A DNA stretch of 64,000 nt from Modestobacter roseus (GTDB taxonomy: Bacteria > Actinomycetota > Actinomycetes > Mycobacteriales > Geodermatophilaceae). The notes beneath the pieces were generated by a model that saw only the letters and a list, made by a program, of their open reading frames with translations, was not told the origin of the DNA and did no database searches. The stretch lies in NCBI RefSeq assembly GCF_007994135.1, contig NZ_VLKF01000001.1:1984001-2048000 (forward strand), in the 5' to 3' direction. The position numbers and the translations under genes were made by a program. Below are positions 56,970 to 64,000 of this stretch, in pieces. Positions within the stretch are counted from its first letter, which is position 1. Each line of letters starts with the position of its first letter.

Positions 56970-58721
56970 ATGCCCGAGCCCGTCGAGTTCTCCGTCTGGG
57001 CCCCGCTGCCCGAGCGGGTGCGCCTGCAGGTCGACGGCCAGGTGCACGACATGCAGCGCGACGACGAGGGCTGGTGGCGGGCCACGGTGCCCGCGGACGC
57101 CGAGAGCGACTACGGCTACCTCCTCGACGACAACGAGACGCCGCGCCCCGATCCGCGCTCCCGCCGGCAGCCCGACGGCGTGCACGGCCTGTCCCGCCGC
57201 TTCGACCCCACCGAGTACTCCTGGGGCGACGCCGCCTGGACCGGCCGGCCGCTCGCCGGGGGCGTCGTCTACGAGATGCACGTCGGCACGTTCACACCGG
57301 CGGGCACCCTGGACGCCGCGGTCGACCGGCTCGGCCACCTGGTCGACCTCGGCGTCGACTTCGTCGAGCTGCTGCCGGTCAACGCCTTCAACGGCACGCA
57401 CAACTGGGGCTACGACGGCGTCGCCTGGTACGCCGTCCAGGAGACCTACGGGGGCCCGGCCGCCTACCAGCGTTTCGTCGACGCCTGCCACCAGCGCGGG
57501 CTCGGCGTCATCCAGGACGTCGTCTACAACCACCTCGGCCCGTCCGGGAACTACCTGCCGGAGTTCTTCCCGGTCTTCGCCGAAGGGGCGAACACCTGGG
57601 GCAACTCGGTGAACCTGTCCGGCCCTGACTCCGACGAGGTGCGCCGCTACATCCTGGACAACGTGCAGATGTGGCTGCGCGACATGCACGTCGACGGGCT
57701 GCGCCTGGACGCGGTGCACGCGCTGGTCGATGAGCGCGCCACCCACCTGCTGGAGGAGATGGCGATCGAGACCGAGAAGCTGTCGGTCGCCCTCGGCCGC
57801 CCCCTCACGCTGATCGCCGAGAGCGACCTCAACGACCCGCGGATGGTCACCCCCCGGGTCGCCGGGGGCACCGGCCTCGACGCGCAGTGGAGCGACGACT
57901 TCCACCACTCGCTGCACACCCAGCTGACCGGCGAGGCGCAGGGCTACTACGCCGACTTCGCCGACGCCGGCCTCGAGGGGCTGGCCCGGGTGCTCACCGG
58001 GGCCTACTTCCACGCCGGCGACTGGTCCAGCTTCCGCCGCCGGCACCACGGCCGGCCGGTCGACACCGCGCAGCTGCCGGGCTGGAAGTTCCTCGGCTAC
58101 CTGCAGGACCACGACCAGATCGGCAACCGCGCCGTCGGCGACCGGATCTCCGCCGCCCTCTCCCCCGGGCTGCTCGCCGTCGGCGCCACGCTGGTGCTCA
58201 CCAGCCCGTTCACCCCGATGCTGTTCATGGGCGAGGAGTGGGGCGCCTCGACGCCGTGGCAGTTCTTCACCAGCCACCCCGAGCCGGAGCTGGGCAAGGC
58301 GACCGCCGAGGGCCGGATCGGTGAGTTCGCCGCACACGGGTGGGACGCCTCCGTCGTCCCCGACCCGCAGGACCCCGAGACCTTCACCCGCTCCAAGCTC
58401 GACTGGTCGGAGCCGGCGCAGGAGCCGCACGCCGGGCTGCTGGCCACGCACCGGACGCTGCTGGCGCTGCGCAAGCAGCACCCCGAGCTGCTCGACCCCG
58501 ACCTGTCCACCACCGGCGTCACCTGGGACGACGAGGAGCGCTGGGTGGTCGTCGAGCGCGGGTCGCTGCGGGTGGTCGCCAACCTGTCGGGTGAGCAGCG
58601 CCGGGTCGAGCTCGACGCCCCCGCCGGCGAGGTGCTGTTCAGCACCGGCGCGGCCCCGCAGCTGGACGGCGAGGCCGTGACCCTCCCGGCGGAGAGCGCC
58701 GTCGTGGTGAGCACCCGCTGA
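56970..58721 (+). CDS. treZ: malto-oligosyltrehalose trehalohydrolase
   Basis: A 583-residue GH13 enzyme that releases free trehalose from maltooligosyl trehalose. N-terminal beta domain ([17 protein letters not shown]), [31 protein letters not shown], nucleophile in [12 protein letters not shown], acid/base in [12 protein letters not shown], and [14 protein letters not shown] are intact. ATG 56970 has AGGAGG 8 nt upstream. It completes the TreX-TreY-TreZ route. The next gene begins 2 bp after its stop. Confidence 0.96.
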   Translation: MPEPVEFSVWAPLPERVRLQVDGQVHDMQRDDEGWWRATVPADAESDYGYLLDDNETPRPDPRSRRQPDGVHGLSRRFDPTEYSWGDAAWTGRPLAGGVVYEMHVGTFTPAGTLDAAVDRLGHLVDLGVDFVELLPVNAFNGTHNWGYDGVAWYAVQETYGGPAAYQRFVDACHQRGLGVIQDVVYNHLGPSGNYLPEFFPVFAEGANTWGNSVNLSGPDSDEVRRYILDNVQMWLRDMHVDGLRLDAVHALVDERATHLLEEMAIETEKLSVALGRPLTLIAESDLNDPRMVTPRVAGGTGLDAQWSDDFHHSLHTQLTGEAQGYYADFADAGLEGLARVLTGAYFHAGDWSSFRRRHHGRPVDTAQLPGWKFLGYLQDHDQIGNRAVGDRISAALSPGLLAVGATLVLTSPFTPMLFMGEEWGASTPWQFFTSHPEPELGKATAEGRIGEFAAHGWDASVVPDPQDPETFTRSKLDWSEPAQEPHAGLLATHRTLLALRKQHPELLDPDLSTTGVTWDDEERWVVVERGSLRVVANLSGEQRRVELDAPAGEVLFSTGAAPQLDGEAVTLPAESAVVVSTR

Positions 58722-58723
58722 CG

Positions 58724-59434
58724 ATGGAGCCGCTCCCCCGCGACCCCGCCGGCCTGGCCGACGCCTACCGCGTCGCGCCGGGCCGGCACCTGCGGGTCGA
58801 CTTCATCTCCTCCGTCGACGGCGCGATCAGCGTCGACGGGCGCAGCGGGCCGCTCGGCTCGGACGGCGACCGCCGGGTGTTCCGCACCCTGCGGGCGCTG
58901 GCCGACGCGGTGCTCGTGGGCGCCGGGACGGCGTCCGCGGAGGGCTACCGCCCGGTGCTGCCGGACTCCGCCGTCGGCCGGCTCCGCACCACGCTCGGGC
59001 GCGAGCCGGTGATGCCGGTGGTGGTCGTGTCCCGGCGGGCATCGCTGCGGCCGGACGACCAGCTGGTCACCGACGCCGTGGTACCGACGGTGCTGGTCAC
59101 CTGCTCCTCCGCGGACTCCGCGCGGCGGTCGGCGCTGACCGCCGCGGGCGTCGACGTGCTGGTCTGCGGGGACGACGACGTCGACCTGCCCGCGGCGCTG
59201 GACGCCCTGGCAGACCGTGGGCTGGCGCAGCTGGTGTGCGAGGGCGGGCCGACGCTGGTCCAGGCCGCGCTGACCGCCGGCGTCGTCGACGAACTGGACC
59301 TGTCGGTGTCACCGCTGCTGGTCGGCGGCGGTCCGGGGCTGGTGCCCTCCGCCCTGCCCGGCCCGCTGCGTGCCGAACTGCGGCAGGTCCTGACCGAGGA
59401 CGGCGTCCTCTTCACCCGGTACTCGCTGAGCTGA
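58724..59434 (+). CDS. RibD C-terminal domain (DHFR-fold) reductase
   Basis: A 236-residue pyrimidine-reductase-like protein without the deaminase domain of true RibD. VDFISSVDGAISVDGRSGPL, ALADAVLVGAGTASAEGY and VCEGGPTLVQAALTAG form the NADPH-binding DHFR-like fold. Stand-alone homologues are common in actinobacteria (Rv2671 type) and one was reported to have dihydrofolate-reductase-like activity. No riboflavin genes are nearby, so a role in riboflavin synthesis is uncertain. Translated right behind treZ (2 bp gap). Confidence 0.85.
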   Translation: MEPLPRDPAGLADAYRVAPGRHLRVDFISSVDGAISVDGRSGPLGSDGDRRVFRTLRALADAVLVGAGTASAEGYRPVLPDSAVGRLRTTLGREPVMPVVVVSRRASLRPDDQLVTDAVVPTVLVTCSSADSARRSALTAAGVDVLVCGDDDVDLPAALDALADRGLAQLVCEGGPTLVQAALTAGVVDELDLSVSPLLVGGGPGLVPSALPGPLRAELRQVLTEDGVLFTRYSLS

Positions 59435-59457
59435 CGGCCGTTCGACAGAGTCGCCAC

Positions 59458-59555
59458 CGTCTCCCTGCGCGGGTCAACCCGCGCAGGGAGACGTTGAGCC
59501 GCGTCAGGACCTGGCTCAACGTCATCGCGACCGGCTCAACCCGTACGAGACCCGG
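59458..59555 (+). terminator. cluster of three hairpins after the RibD-like gene
   Basis: First, a perfect 17-bp stem CGTCTCCCTGCGCGGGT / ACCCGCGCAGGGAGACG with only CA between (59458-59493). Second, GACGTTGAGCC / GGCTCAACGTC (59490-59523, 12-nt loop), sharing 4 bp with the first. Third, ACCGGCTC / GAGCCGGT downstream. The first is a strong terminator. The others repeat a GGCTCAAC motif. Confidence 0.75.
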
Positions 59556-59622
59556 TCGAGCCGGTCCGAGCACGCCGAGTTGGTGCGCTCCCCGACGGCG
59601 CCGGGCTGCTTGACTGGCCGGC

Positions 59623-60696
59623 ATGGACCTGCCCGTGCTCCCCCCGGTCAAGCCGATGCTCGCCAAGCCCGCGGCGGCGCTGCCCACCGGCGCGGACTGG
59701 TTCTACGAGCCCAAGTGGGACGGGTTCCGGTGCATCGTCTTCCGGGACGGCGACGAGGTGGAGCTGGGCAGCCGTAACGAGCGCCCGCTGACCCGCTACT
59801 TCCCCGAGGTCGTCGAGGCGGCGAAGGCCCAGCTGCCCGAACGCTGCGTCGTCGACGGCGAGATCGTCGTCCCCCGTGGTGACCGGCTGGACTTCGAGTC
59901 GCTGCTGCAGCGCATCCACCCGGCCGCCTCCCGCGTCACCAAGCTGGCCGCCGAGACCCCGGCGTCCTTCGTCGCCTTCGACCTGCTGGCACTCGGCGAC
60001 GAGTCACTGCTGGAAGTCCCGTTCGCGCAGCGGCAGGCGCGGCTGCGGGAGGCGCTGGCCCGCGCCCAGGCCCCGGTGCACGTCAGCACGATCACCCAGG
60101 ACGCGGAGACCGGGCAGCGCTGGTTCCACGAGTTCGAGGGCGCCGGCCTCGACGGCGTCATCGCCAAGCGCGGCGACCAGCCCTACTCCCCCGACCAGCG
60201 GGTGATGACCAAGGTCAAGCACACGCGCACCGCCGACTGCGTCGTCGCCGGGTTCCGCTGGCACAAGAGCGGCCCGATCGTCGGGTCGCTGCTGCTCGGC
60301 CTCTACGACGACGCCGGCACGCTGCAGCACATCGGCGTCGCGGCCTCCTTCACCATGAAGCGCCGCGCCGAGCTGGTGGAGGAGCTCGCCCCCTACCGCG
60401 CCCAGGCGCTCGACGGCCACCCGTGGCAGGACTGGGCCAACGCACAGACCGGTGAGGACGGCGAGCACCGGATGCCCGGGGCGACCAGCCGCTGGAACGC
60501 CGGCAAGGACCTCTCCTGGGTGCCGCTGCGCCCGGAGCTGGTGGTGGAGGTCAAGTACGACCAGCTGGAGGGCAGCCGGCTCCGGCACACCGGCCACTTC
60601 GTCCGCTGGCGCACCGACCGGGACGCCCGCTCGTGCACCTACGACCAGCTCGAGGTCACGGTGCGCTACGACCTCGCCGAGGTCCTCGGCGGCTGA
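59623..60696 (+). CDS. ligC: ATP-dependent DNA ligase LigC
   Basis: A 357-residue ATP-dependent ligase. The nucleotidyl Lys lies in YEPKWDGFRC (about residue 31). Further motifs are LGSRNERPLTRYFPE, VVDGEIVVPR, FVAFDLLAL, GLDGVIAKRG and MTKVKHTRTADCVV. An OB-fold domain follows. There is no polymerase or nuclease domain, so it is LigC rather than LigD. Mycobacterial LigC pairs with Prim-PolC in base excision repair, and a Prim-PolC gene is 2 kb downstream here. The last codons and the stop form the first unit of a 22-bp repeat. Confidence 0.93.
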   Translation: MDLPVLPPVKPMLAKPAAALPTGADWFYEPKWDGFRCIVFRDGDEVELGSRNERPLTRYFPEVVEAAKAQLPERCVVDGEIVVPRGDRLDFESLLQRIHPAASRVTKLAAETPASFVAFDLLALGDESLLEVPFAQRQARLREALARAQAPVHVSTITQDAETGQRWFHEFEGAGLDGVIAKRGDQPYSPDQRVMTKVKHTRTADCVVAGFRWHKSGPIVGSLLLGLYDDAGTLQHIGVAASFTMKRRAELVEELAPYRAQALDGHPWQDWANAQTGEDGEHRMPGATSRWNAGKDLSWVPLRPELVVEVKYDQLEGSRLRHTGHFVRWRTDRDARSCTYDQLEVTVRYDLAEVLGG

Positions 60697-60921
60697 GCCG
60701 GGGCGGCAGAGCGGCTGAGCCGGGGCGGCAGAGCGGCTGAGCCGGGGCGGCAGAGCGGCTGAGCCGGGGCGGCAGAGCGGCTGAGCCGGGGCGGCAGAGC
60801 GGCTGAGCCGGGGCGGCAGAGCGGCTGAGCCGGGGCGGCAGAGCGGCTGAGCCGGGGCGGCAGAGCGGCTGAGCCGGGGCGGCAGAGCGGCTGAGCCGGG
60901 GCGGCAGAGCGGCTGAGCCGG
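60691..60921. repeat. 22-bp minisatellite starting in the ligC stop codon
   Basis: Ten perfect 22-bp copies (first unit 60691-60712) and an eleventh half copy ending at 60921. The unit begins GGCTGAGCCGGGGCGG, so the first copy contains the last Gly codon and TGA of ligC, and every copy repeats that gene end. Copies appear identical, pointing to recent expansion. Confidence 0.98.
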
Positions 60922-60993
60922 AAGCGTCACTGAGGGGCACGCCACGGTCGTTGCGGCAGCCACCTCCGCGATCGCCTCCTACGCTGGACGATC

Positions 60994-62553
60994 ATGAACA
61001 GGCACCGCCGTCCGATCGCCGCCCTGGGCGGGGCACTGCTCACCGCCGCTGTGGCGTTGAGCGGCTGCACCTCCTCCGGTGACGACGCCGACCAGGCCAG
61101 CAGCTCCCCCACCGCCCCGGCCGAGCCGGAGGCGCAGCCGATCGAGTGGACCGACTGCGACGCCGACATCGACCAGATCATCGCCGGCCGCCCCGGCTCC
61201 GAGCGTGAGCTGCTCTTCGAGTGCGGCACCACGACCGTGCCGGCCGACTACGACGACCTCGACGGCGGTGACCTGCAGCTGTTCCTGGTCCGGGCCGCGG
61301 CCGCCGGCCAGACGGACCGGATCGGCTCGCTGGTGGTCAACCCCGGCGGGCCGGGGGTCTCCGCCAGCGACGCGGCCATCCAGGCCGCGCTGACCCTGCC
61401 GCCCGAGGTGCTCGCCCGGTTCGACGTCGTCGGCGTCGACCCGCGTGGCGTGGGGCTCTCCACACCGGTGGAGTGCATCACCGACGAGCAGAAGGACGCG
61501 CTGTTCGCCAGCAACCCCCGCGCGCTCGACGAGGCGTCGCTCTCGGCCACCTTCGAGCAGGTCGACGAGGTCGCCGCCGCGTGCAGCGAGGAGTACGGCG
61601 AGGCGCTGGGCGCCTTCACCACCGTCGACACCGCCCGCGACATGGACCTCGTCCGGGAGTCCCTCGGTGACGAGCAGCTGACCTTCCTCGGCTACTCCTA
61701 CGGGACGACGCTGGGCTCGACCTACGCCGAGCTGTTCCCCGACCGGGTCCGCGCCCTGGCGCTGGACGGCGCGGTCGACCCCACCGCCACCGCCCAGGAG
61801 CAGGCCGAGGCGCAGGCCGCCGGCTTCGAGACGGCCTTCGACGCGTTCGCCGCCAACTGCACGGGCCTGATCAGCGGCTGCCCGCTCGGCGAGGACCCGC
61901 GGGGGGCGCTCAACGCCCTCCTCGACCAGTCGGCCGCCACCCCGGTCCCCAGCTCGCGGGAGGGCGAGACCCGGCAGGCCACCGCGGGGCTGGTGCTCAA
62001 CGGCGTCCGGTCGGCGCTCTACCAGCCCAGCGCCTGGCCGCAGCTGGCCCAGTCGCTGGCCGCCGCGCGCGACGGTGACGCCGCCGGCATCCTCACCCTC
62101 GCCGACACCTTCACCGGCCGCAGCGACGACGGCAGCTACAGCAACGTCGTCGACGCGAACCTGGCGATCAGCTGCGCCGACGGCCAGGAGCAGTTCACCA
62201 CCGAGCAGGTCTCCGCGCTCGCGGCCGACTGGAACGCCCGGTACCCGCTGTTCGGCGCCGACGCCGCGCTGGGGCTCTACACCTGCTCGGCCTGGGAGGC
62301 GCCCACCACGCCGCTGCCCGAGCGGGACGCCGCCGGCAGTGCGCCGATCATGGTGATCGGCACGCAGGGCGACCCGGTCACCCCGCCGCAGGGCGCGGTC
62401 GACCTGGCCGCGGAGCTGGACAACAGCTCGCTGCTGACCTGGGAGGGCAGCGGGCACACCGCGTACCCCAAGACCGACTGCGTGACCCAGGCGGTGAACG
62501 CCTACCTGATCGACCTGGTCGCGCCGCCCGAGGGGGTCACCTGTCCCGCCTGA
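60994..62553 (+). CDS. tripeptidyl-aminopeptidase-like alpha/beta hydrolase lipoprotein
   Basis: A 519-residue exported serine hydrolase. Lipoprotein signal: basic MNRHRR, hydrophobic GGALLTAAVALSGC with Cys at the lipobox, then an Asp/Ser-rich linker. Fold: oxyanion loop NPGGPGVSAS, nucleophile LGYSYGTTLGSTYAELFPDR, C-terminal TAP-like domain with Asp in GTQGDPVTPPQGAVD and His in GSGHTAYPKTDCV. Related to Streptomyces SlpD/SlpE peptidases; it likely trims peptides at the cell surface. It stands between ligC and Prim-PolC but has no known link to repair. Confidence 0.9.
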   Translation: MNRHRRPIAALGGALLTAAVALSGCTSSGDDADQASSSPTAPAEPEAQPIEWTDCDADIDQIIAGRPGSERELLFECGTTTVPADYDDLDGGDLQLFLVRAAAAGQTDRIGSLVVNPGGPGVSASDAAIQAALTLPPEVLARFDVVGVDPRGVGLSTPVECITDEQKDALFASNPRALDEASLSATFEQVDEVAAACSEEYGEALGAFTTVDTARDMDLVRESLGDEQLTFLGYSYGTTLGSTYAELFPDRVRALALDGAVDPTATAQEQAEAQAAGFETAFDAFAANCTGLISGCPLGEDPRGALNALLDQSAATPVPSSREGETRQATAGLVLNGVRSALYQPSAWPQLAQSLAAARDGDAAGILTLADTFTGRSDDGSYSNVVDANLAISCADGQEQFTTEQVSALAADWNARYPLFGADAALGLYTCSAWEAPTTPLPERDAAGSAPIMVIGTQGDPVTPPQGAVDLAAELDNSSLLTWEGSGHTAYPKTDCVTQAVNAYLIDLVAPPEGVTCPA

Positions 62554-62629
62554 TCTTGCGCGGGCGGCCGGTGGGCCGGAAGCTGACCAGCCGGAGGACC
62601 AGCCAGCGCAGGTGAGCGGACGGAGCCCG

Positions 62630-63691
62630 ATGGCCAGCAGCAAGGACGCCGTGGTCCTGGAGGTCGACGGGCACGAGGTCCGGGTGAGCAACCCGGAGAA
62701 GCCCTACTTCGCCGAGAAGGGCATCCGCAAGATCGACGTCGTCCAGTACTTCGTCTCGGTCGGCGAGGGCATCCTGTTCGCGCTGCGCGACCGGCCGACG
62801 ACGCTGGAGCGCTGGCCCGGCGGCGTCTTCGAGGGCGCGCGGCTCTCCACGCGGATGGACAACTCCGGCGACGCCTTCTACCAGAAGCGGGTGCCCAAGA
62901 ACGCCCCCGACTGGGTGCCGACCGCGCACATCACCTTCCCCAGCGGGCGGACCGCCGACGAGATCGCGCCGGACTCGGTCGCCGTCGTCGCCTGGTGCGC
63001 CAACCTCGGCACGCTCACCTTCCACCCGTGGCCGGTGAGCAAGGGCGACGTCGAGTCACCCGACCAGATCCGCATCGACCTGGACCCCCAGCCCGGCACC
63101 GACTTCGCCGACGCCGTCCGGGTGGCCCCGCACGTGCGGGAGCTGCTGCACGAGTTCGGGATGGAGGGCTGGCCGAAGACCTCCGGCGGCCGCGGCGTGC
63201 ACGTCTACGTGCCGATCCTGCCGCGCTGGACCTTCCCCGAGGTGCGCCGCGCGGTGATCGCCTTCGGCCGCGAGCTGGAACGGCGCATCCCCGACCGCGT
63301 GACGATGAACTGGTGGAAGGAGGAGCGCGGCGAGAAGATCTTCATCGACTACAACCAGATGGCCCGGGACCGCACGATCGCGTCCGCCTACTCCATCCGG
63401 CCCAAGCCGCACGCGCCGGTCTCCGCCCCGGTCGACTGGGACGAGCTGCCCGACGTCTCCCCGTTCGACTTCGACGTGCTCACCATGCCCGGGCGGGTCG
63501 CCGCGGTCGGTGACAAGCACGCCGGCCTGGCCGACCACGCCTTCGACCTCACCCCGCTGATCGAGCTCGCCGACCGGCAGGAGCGAGACCTCGGGCTGGG
63601 CGAGATGCCCTACCCGCCGGACTACCCCAAGATGCCCGGCGAGCCGATGCGGGTGCAGCCCAGCCGGGCGCGGAAGGCCCCCACCACCTGA
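62630..63691 (+). CDS. Prim-PolC (LigD polymerase-domain-type primase-polymerase)
   Basis: A 353-residue stand-alone polymerase of the LigD POL/AEP family. HEVRVSNPEKPYF, GPTD-like LERWPGGVFEGAR, the catalytic Asp pair in IRIDLDPQPGTDF, KTSGGRGVHVYVPI, and FIDYNQMARDRTIASAYSIR are hallmarks. Such stand-alone proteins (Rv3730c type, Prim-PolC) work with LigC in excision repair, filling short gaps. ATG 62630 has GGAG 5 nt upstream; an in-frame GTG at 62612 would add 6 residues. It is separated from ligC by the peptidase gene and repeat array. Confidence 0.93.
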   Translation: MASSKDAVVLEVDGHEVRVSNPEKPYFAEKGIRKIDVVQYFVSVGEGILFALRDRPTTLERWPGGVFEGARLSTRMDNSGDAFYQKRVPKNAPDWVPTAHITFPSGRTADEIAPDSVAVVAWCANLGTLTFHPWPVSKGDVESPDQIRIDLDPQPGTDFADAVRVAPHVRELLHEFGMEGWPKTSGGRGVHVYVPILPRWTFPEVRRAVIAFGRELERRIPDRVTMNWWKEERGEKIFIDYNQMARDRTIASAYSIRPKPHAPVSAPVDWDELPDVSPFDFDVLTMPGRVAAVGDKHAGLADHAFDLTPLIELADRQERDLGLGEMPYPPDYPKMPGEPMRVQPSRARKAPTT

Positions 63692-63741
63692 GGCCCGCGT
63701 GACGGCTCGCCGGTGTGACCGCCGGCTGGCACAGTGACCGC

Positions 63742-64000
63742 ATGACGACGCCGGCGGACGCGCCCGAGGTCGACGTCCAGCCGCTGGGTGAGTTCCTGGG
63801 GCAGCTGGCCGCTCGCCTGCCCGCCCCCGGGGCGGGCGCCACCGCGGCCATCGAGGCGGCGCTGGCCGCATCGCTGGTCGCCATGGTGGGCCGCTTCACC
63901 AGCGGCGACGGGTACGCCGAGCACCGGGACGTCGTCGCGGCGGTGATCGCGCAGGCCGACGCGGTGCGGACCACCTGCCTGGCGGCCGCGGCCGCCGACG
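63742..64000 (+). CDS. cyclodeaminase/cyclohydrolase family protein (N-terminal part)
   Basis: The visible 86 residues show the start of an FTCD-C-type helical protein: LGEFLGQLAARLPAPGAGAT, then AAIEAALAASLVAMVGRFT. Family members act on formimino- or methenyl-tetrahydrofolate. The gene runs off the right edge, so the catalytic part cannot be judged. CACAGT lies 6 nt before ATG 63742, another leaderless-type start. Confidence 0.75.
   Translation, partial: MTTPADAPEVDVQPLGEFLGQLAARLPAPGAGATAAIEAALAASLVAMVGRFTSGDGYAEHRDVVAAVIAQADAVRTTCLAAAAAD

Noticed and set aside
60656-60963. Minus-strand open frames through the 22-bp array reading a 22-residue repeat
   Set aside because: They result from the repeat period in GC-rich DNA and have no start signal or conserved sequence.

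Overview
The window is about 73% GC, densely packed, with strong third-position GC bias and many GTG starts. Gene content (SufR-led suf operon with sufU and sufT, RbpA, WhiA, OpcA, an Rpf protein behind a ydaO-type leader, LigC with Prim-PolC) points to a chromosomal segment of a high-GC actinobacterium. Residue style and gene order suggest Geodermatophilaceae (Blastococcus/Modestobacter/Geodermatophilus), which is an inference. I see no phage, transposon, CRISPR, rRNA or tRNA. The region is mostly conserved housekeeping DNA with unusual repeats and RNA regulators between the genes.

Layout. 1-4.4 kb: 5' part of an ABC-F ATPase gene (minus), a perfect 19-copy 16-bp minisatellite, a large polytopic membrane protein and two unrelated lipoproteins. 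4.4-11.5 kb: the Fe-S assembly operon sufR-sufB-sufD-Rieske ferredoxin-sufC-sufS-sufU-sufT on the minus strand, nearly every junction overlapping, ended by a perfect hairpin. 11.6-16.4 kb: clpC, then the convergent haem A genes ctaA and ctaB with a 46-bp repeat between them. ctaB may be coupled to a 15-codon leader ORF.

16.5-24 kb: the pentose phosphate operon tkt-tal-zwf-opcA-pgl. 24-30 kb (minus): gap-pgk-tpiA, a peptide-type solute-binding lipoprotein, secG and rbpA. 30-38.3 kb (minus): uvrA, then uvrC-rapZ-yvcK-whiA. The 3' end of uvrC is apparently frameshifted. 38.4-46 kb: amidase, metallo-hydrolase, small split-barrel protein, membrane protein, two small unknown proteins, S9 peptidase and amidohydrolase.

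46-51 kb (minus): two TerC-family membrane proteins, one behind a yybP-ykoY-type Mn2+ riboswitch, and uvrB. 51-59.5 kb: treX-treY, a c-di-AMP riboswitch with an Rpf-LysM gene, then treZ and a RibD-C-like reductase, giving a full glycogen-to-trehalose route wrapped around a cell-wall resuscitation gene. 59.6-64 kb: ligC, a 22-bp minisatellite beginning in its stop codon, a tripeptidyl-peptidase-like lipoprotein, Prim-PolC, and the start of a cyclodeaminase-family gene.

Recurrent themes: translational coupling (ATGA, GTGA, TGATG), many genes with a TANNNT hexamer 6-7 nt before the start codon (leaderless style), strong perfect terminator hairpins, and two different tandem-repeat arrays that sit against gene ends. 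I found no clear new multi-gene system. The most novel-looking items are the two minisatellites, the ctaB leader ORF, the REP-like insert inside pgl, and the 82-aa/144-aa unknown gene pair at 41.9-42.6 kb.
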